In this document: positions 6,761 to 8,728 of the stretch, in pieces | Position numbering within the stretch: the stretch's first letter is position 1 | Layout of the letters: each line of letters opens with the position of its first letter | DNA from: Bacillota bacterium | Lineage (GTDB): Bacteria; Bacillota; Bacilli; Bacillales_B; DSM-18226 | Assembly: GCA_030705665.1 (NCBI GenBank) | Contig: JAUZQA010000146.1 | Span: forward strand, 1-8,728 | Direction: 5' to 3' | DNA length: 8,728 bases | Translations under genes and position numbers: made by a program | The notes under the pieces: generated by a model | Database searches by the model: none | Told to the model about the DNA's origin: nothing | The model's input: the letters and a program-made list of their open reading frames with translations, nothing else

Positions 6761-6775
6761 CCTCTTGTATGTTTT

Positions 6776-7888
6776 TTATCTTTTTGCAGCTGCATCTTCA
6801 GCCGCTTTCTTTTGAAAATATTCCTCAGCAAGCTGGTCGATTTCCTTCTTCAATTCTTCAACCATTTGCGCTTCTGGGACTTTACGGACAATTTCTCCCT
6901 TACGAAACAGTAATCCTTCCCCACGGGCGCCGGCGATTCCGATGTCTGCTTCTCTGGCTTCCCCAGGACCGTTAACGGCACATCCCAAAACGGAAACTTT
7001 AATCGGAGCCTTAATATTTGAAATGTATTCCTCAACTTCGTTTGCGATGCTGATTAGGTCAATTTCAATTCTTCCGCAAGTAGGACAGGAAATAAGCGTC
7101 GCAGCATTTGAGGATAGTCCGAATACCTTTAGAAGTTCCCTTGCAACTTTGACCTCTTCAACAGGATCAGCACTAAGGGAAATACGCATCGTATTTCCAA
7201 TTCCTTTACTGATAATTGCCCCCAGGCCGGCGGCACTTTTAACCGTTCCTGAAAATAAGGTTCCAGACTCTGTGATCCCTAAGTGTAAAGGATAATCAAA
7301 TGTTCTGGCCGCTTTTTCATATGCTTCAATTGCAAGATTAACATCAGACGCCTTCATTGATACAATAATATCGTGAAAATCCAAATCCTCTAAGATTTTT
7401 ATATGATAGAGGGCACTTTCAACCATTCCGTCGGCTGTTGGATATCCGTATTTGTCTAAGATCCGTTTTTCAAGTGAACCTGCATTGACACCAATCCGAA
7501 TAGGGATACCGCGTTCTTTGGCAGCTTTTACGACAGCCTCGACTTTTTCCCGTTTGCCGATATTCCCCGGGTTAATGCGGATTTTATCTGCTCCGCCTTC
7601 GATTGCTTTTAAAGCTAATTTATAATCAAAATGAATATCAACAACTAAAGGGATATTGATCCTTTTTTTGATTTCAGGGATAGCATCGGCAGCACGTTCA
7701 TCCGGACAAGCAACGCGTACAATTTGACAGCCTGCCTCTTCAAGGCGTTTAATTTCTGCTACGGTAGCATCTACATCATGTGTTTTTGTTGTAGTCATGC
7801 TTTGGATAATAATCTCGTTATTTCCGCCAATGGTTAAATTTCCAACTTTAATTGGCCGAGTTTTTGAACGATGTATAATTTCACTCAC
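6776..7888 (-). CDS. ispG: IspG, 4-hydroxy-3-methylbut-2-enyl-diphosphate synthase (flavodoxin type)
   Basis: This 370-residue enzyme carries out the penultimate step of the MEP isoprenoid pathway, converting MEcPP to HMBPP with a [4Fe-4S] cluster. The N-terminal TIM-barrel domain starts [14 protein letters not shown] and contains VDIHFDY and RINPGNIG. The C-terminal cluster domain carries Cys268 and Cys271 (SCPTCGR), Cys303 ([10 protein letters not shown]) and the ligand Glu310. The sequence is very close to what I know of the B. subtilis enzyme (YqfY, about 377 residues). It starts at GTG 7888. AAAGGAG lies twelve bases upstream, longer than usual, but no nearer in-frame start exists and the N-terminus aligns with the family. 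A good sigma-A promoter and its own terminator suggest a single-gene unit, perhaps with read-through from yqfZ. Confidence 0.97.
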   Translation of the reverse strand: MSEIIHRSKTRPIKVGNLTIGGNNEIIIQSMTTTKTHDVDATVAEIKRLEEAGCQIVRVACPDERAADAIPEIKKRINIPLVVDIHFDYKLALKAIEGGADKIRINPGNIGKREKVEAVVKAAKERGIPIRIGVNAGSLEKRILDKYGYPTADGMVESALYHIKILEDLDFHDIIVSMKASDVNLAIEAYEKAARTFDYPLHLGITESGTLFSGTVKSAAGLGAIISKGIGNTMRISLSADPVEEVKVARELLKVFGLSSNAATLISCPTCGRIEIDLISIANEVEEYISNIKAPIKVSVLGCAVNGPGEAREADIGIAGARGEGLLFRKGEIVRKVPEAQMVEELKKEIDQLAEEYFQKKAAEDAAAKR

Positions 7889-7941
7889 GTGGAATTCGCT
7901 CTCCTTTAAATGCGATAGATTGTTATAAACAATTCGATTTT

Positions 7942-7971
7942 ATTCTATCAGTCTTTAAGCTATCTTGACAA
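7942..7971 (-). promoter_or_regulatory. Sigma-A promoter of ispG
   Basis: On the minus strand TTGTCA (7971-7966, 5 of 6 matches) and TAGAAT (7947-7942, 5 of 6 matches) are 18 bases apart. Transcription would start near 7935, giving a leader of about 47 bases that begins with the dyad at 7919-7933. Confidence 0.65.
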
Positions 7972-8017
7972 GGAGAAGGGTTAGTTTCAATTTCTTTATG
8001 GTGTTTTTTGCTGCTTC

Positions 8018-8344
8018 TTATTTTACATAGTCGGGAAAACGGTAGCTTTTTCCTATTTGAATTTTTTCAGCACTTTGGTCGGGATTAAGTGCTTCAAAAT
8101 CATGAATTAAACGCGTAATCGATACAGGCAGTGGTTTTTTGATCTGGTGCTCGACAATCGTCATCAGGGTATCCCCTGGTTCAACCTTTACCTCAAAATA
8201 GGGAATACTGGCTTTAGTTGATTTGGGTTTTGCGACAGCTTCAACTTTCTGTGTGTCAGGCCGTGGAAGTGTTCCAACTGAAATGTCAAAATAAATACTG
8301 TATATAATAAGGAAAGAAACTAGGAGTATGAGTAAATTTTTCAT
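8018..8344 (-). CDS. yqfZ: YqfZ-like LysM-domain protein with N-terminal membrane anchor
   Basis: This 108-residue protein has one hydrophobic segment at residues 3-19 (LLILLVSFLIIYSIYF), acting as a membrane anchor or uncleaved signal. A Lys/Pro-rich linker follows to about residue 48. The single LysM-like domain (about 50-104) contains the VEPGDTLMTIV opening and the closing QIGKSYRFP. LysM domains bind peptidoglycan, so the protein is expected outside the membrane at the cell wall or spore cortex. Size and place upstream of ispG fit B. subtilis YqfZ. I chose ATG 8344 because GGAGG lies nine bases upstream. A longer reading from 8440 would begin inside the terminator of the preceding gene and put charged residues before the anchor. 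No terminator is evident after the stop. Confidence 0.82.
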   Translation of the reverse strand: MKNLLILLVSFLIIYSIYFDISVGTLPRPDTQKVEAVAKPKSTKASIPYFEVKVEPGDTLMTIVEHQIKKPLPVSITRLIHDFEALNPDQSAEKIQIGKSYRFPDYVK

Positions 8345-8345
8345 T

Positions 8346-8392
8346 TGGACAAGCCTCCGAAAAAGAAGTTTGTACATACCTATGCTTGTCCA
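8346..8392 (-). repeat. Inverted repeat in the yqfZ leader
   Basis: TGGACAAGC (8346-8354) and GCTTGTCCA (8384-8392) are perfect nine-base inverted arms around a 29-base spacer. In the yqfZ mRNA the 3' arm lies between the GGAGG site and the ATG. A hairpin would therefore hide the start region. The repeat is certain; a regulatory role is inference. Confidence 0.45.
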
Positions 8393-8408
8393 TCTGATCA
8401 TAGAACAT

Positions 8409-8434
8409 AAAAAAACCCGCAATAAAGCGAGTTT
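8409..8434 (-). terminator. Rho-independent terminator after the yqgB-like gene
   Basis: Eight-base arms (8413-8420 and 8427-8434, one mismatch) enclose a six-base loop. On the minus strand the stem closes GCGGG and runs into seven T. It lies about 20 bases after the stop of the upstream gene and separates it from yqfZ. Confidence 0.8.
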
Positions 8435-8454
8435 CATCACATTTGTTTCATAAA

Positions 8455-8728
8455 TTATGCTGCATTCTTTGGTTTTGGAATTTCGTTAATGGCTAAATAG
8501 AGAATCAAAATGACTACAATCCAGTTAATGAAAAAGCTCCATGGTACGTTCGTTTTAATGGCTGACATAATGGTAAAAAACAAGGTTGGCAATGTTTCGC
8601 TATAGGCTGCCAATCTCCATAATTGACGATAATTTATCTTTCTGCCTGCAGCGTTTTTAAGCCATAAACCTATTAGTGCTAAAATAGATACTTCAATAAA
8701 ACTAGCGGCACTGGTGAACAGATATAGG
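8455..8728 (-). CDS. yqgB: DUF1189 membrane protein, YqgB-like (partial, N-terminus beyond right edge)
   Basis: The frame is open from the right edge (first full codon at 8727) to TAA at 8457-8455 and gives the last 90 residues, ending in INEIPKPKNAA. Two hydrophobic segments are visible, about residues 8-23 and 66-80 of the fragment. The loop between them contains INYRQLWRLAAYSETLPTLF, a pattern of conserved DUF1189 proteins such as Bacillus YqgB. The function is unknown; it would sit in the cytoplasmic membrane. Genes of this family lie downstream of yqfZ in the B. subtilis map order, which supports the call. There is no start codon in the window, so length and regulation cannot be judged. 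Confidence 0.72.
   Translation of the reverse strand, partial: LYLFTSAASFIEVSILALIGLWLKNAAGRKINYRQLWRLAAYSETLPTLFFTIMSAIKTNVPWSFFINWIVVILILYLAINEIPKPKNAA

Noticed and set aside
6601..7295. Several overlapping short frames over the yqfX end and ispG
   Set aside because: They lie in other frames of well-supported genes, lack ribosome binding sites, and encode no recognisable domain.
7965..7993. Plus-strand promoter with a perfect TTGACA
   Set aside because: No acceptable -10 box lies 16-18 bases downstream (only CAATTT), and it would read antisense to yqfZ.
8345..8440. 32-residue N-terminal extension of YqfZ
   Set aside because: It would start inside the terminator hairpin of the preceding gene, lacks a good ribosome binding site, and would place basic residues ahead of the membrane anchor. 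ATG 8344 with GGAGG upstream is better.

Overview
The window is a stretch of core chromosome from a low-G+C, spore-forming Firmicute of the Bacillaceae. Three things point there: AT-rich DNA with strong AGGAGG-type ribosome binding sites, sigma-A promoters close to the Bacillus consensus, and gene content and order that follow the Bacillus subtilis yqfQ-cshB-nfo-yqfT-...-zur-yqfW-yqfX-ispG-yqfZ-yqgB neighbourhood. In B. subtilis the position before zur is, as I recall, held by the unrelated gene yqfU. Here it holds znuC and znuB, an arrangement I recall from the B. cereus group and other Bacillaceae. I cannot fix the species.

Layout. Bases 1-335 (minus) hold the N-terminal part of a Gly/Met-rich YqfQ/VrrA-type protein that runs off the left edge inside three tandem 39-bp repeats. 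A divergent spacer follows, then cshB (DEAD-box RNA helicase) and nfo (endonuclease IV) as a two-gene plus-strand unit. This unit ends in a strong two-way hairpin shared with the convergent small gene yqfT (DUF2624). Next comes the zinc block on the plus strand, znuC-znuB-zur, with overlapping stop/start codons, a clear sigma-A promoter, a probable Zur operator just after the predicted transcription start, and a terminator after zur. The right part holds yqfW (HAD nucleotidase, minus), yqfX (REET-repeat membrane protein, plus), ispG (isoprenoid synthesis, minus), yqfZ (LysM protein, minus) and the C-terminal 90 residues of a DUF1189 membrane protein (yqgB-like, minus) cut by the right edge.

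How the genes work together. The clearest circuit is zinc homeostasis. ZnuC (ATPase) and ZnuB (permease) form the inner part of a zinc importer, and Zur, made from the same transcript, is the zinc-sensing repressor that probably shuts the operon off through the operator at 3197-3217. The solute-binding partner ZnuA is not in the window. CshB and Nfo are independent housekeeping functions (RNA remodelling, AP-site repair). IspG makes isoprenoid precursors. YqfQ, YqfX and YqfZ are poorly characterised and may relate to the spore or envelope, but that is inference.

I found no mobile element, CRISPR array, tRNA, rRNA or sign of horizontal transfer, and no stretch over 300 bases without a gene. 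I do not see an undescribed multi-gene system. The less ordinary points are the repeat proteins YqfQ and YqfX, the Zur operator, and some small dyads in leaders.
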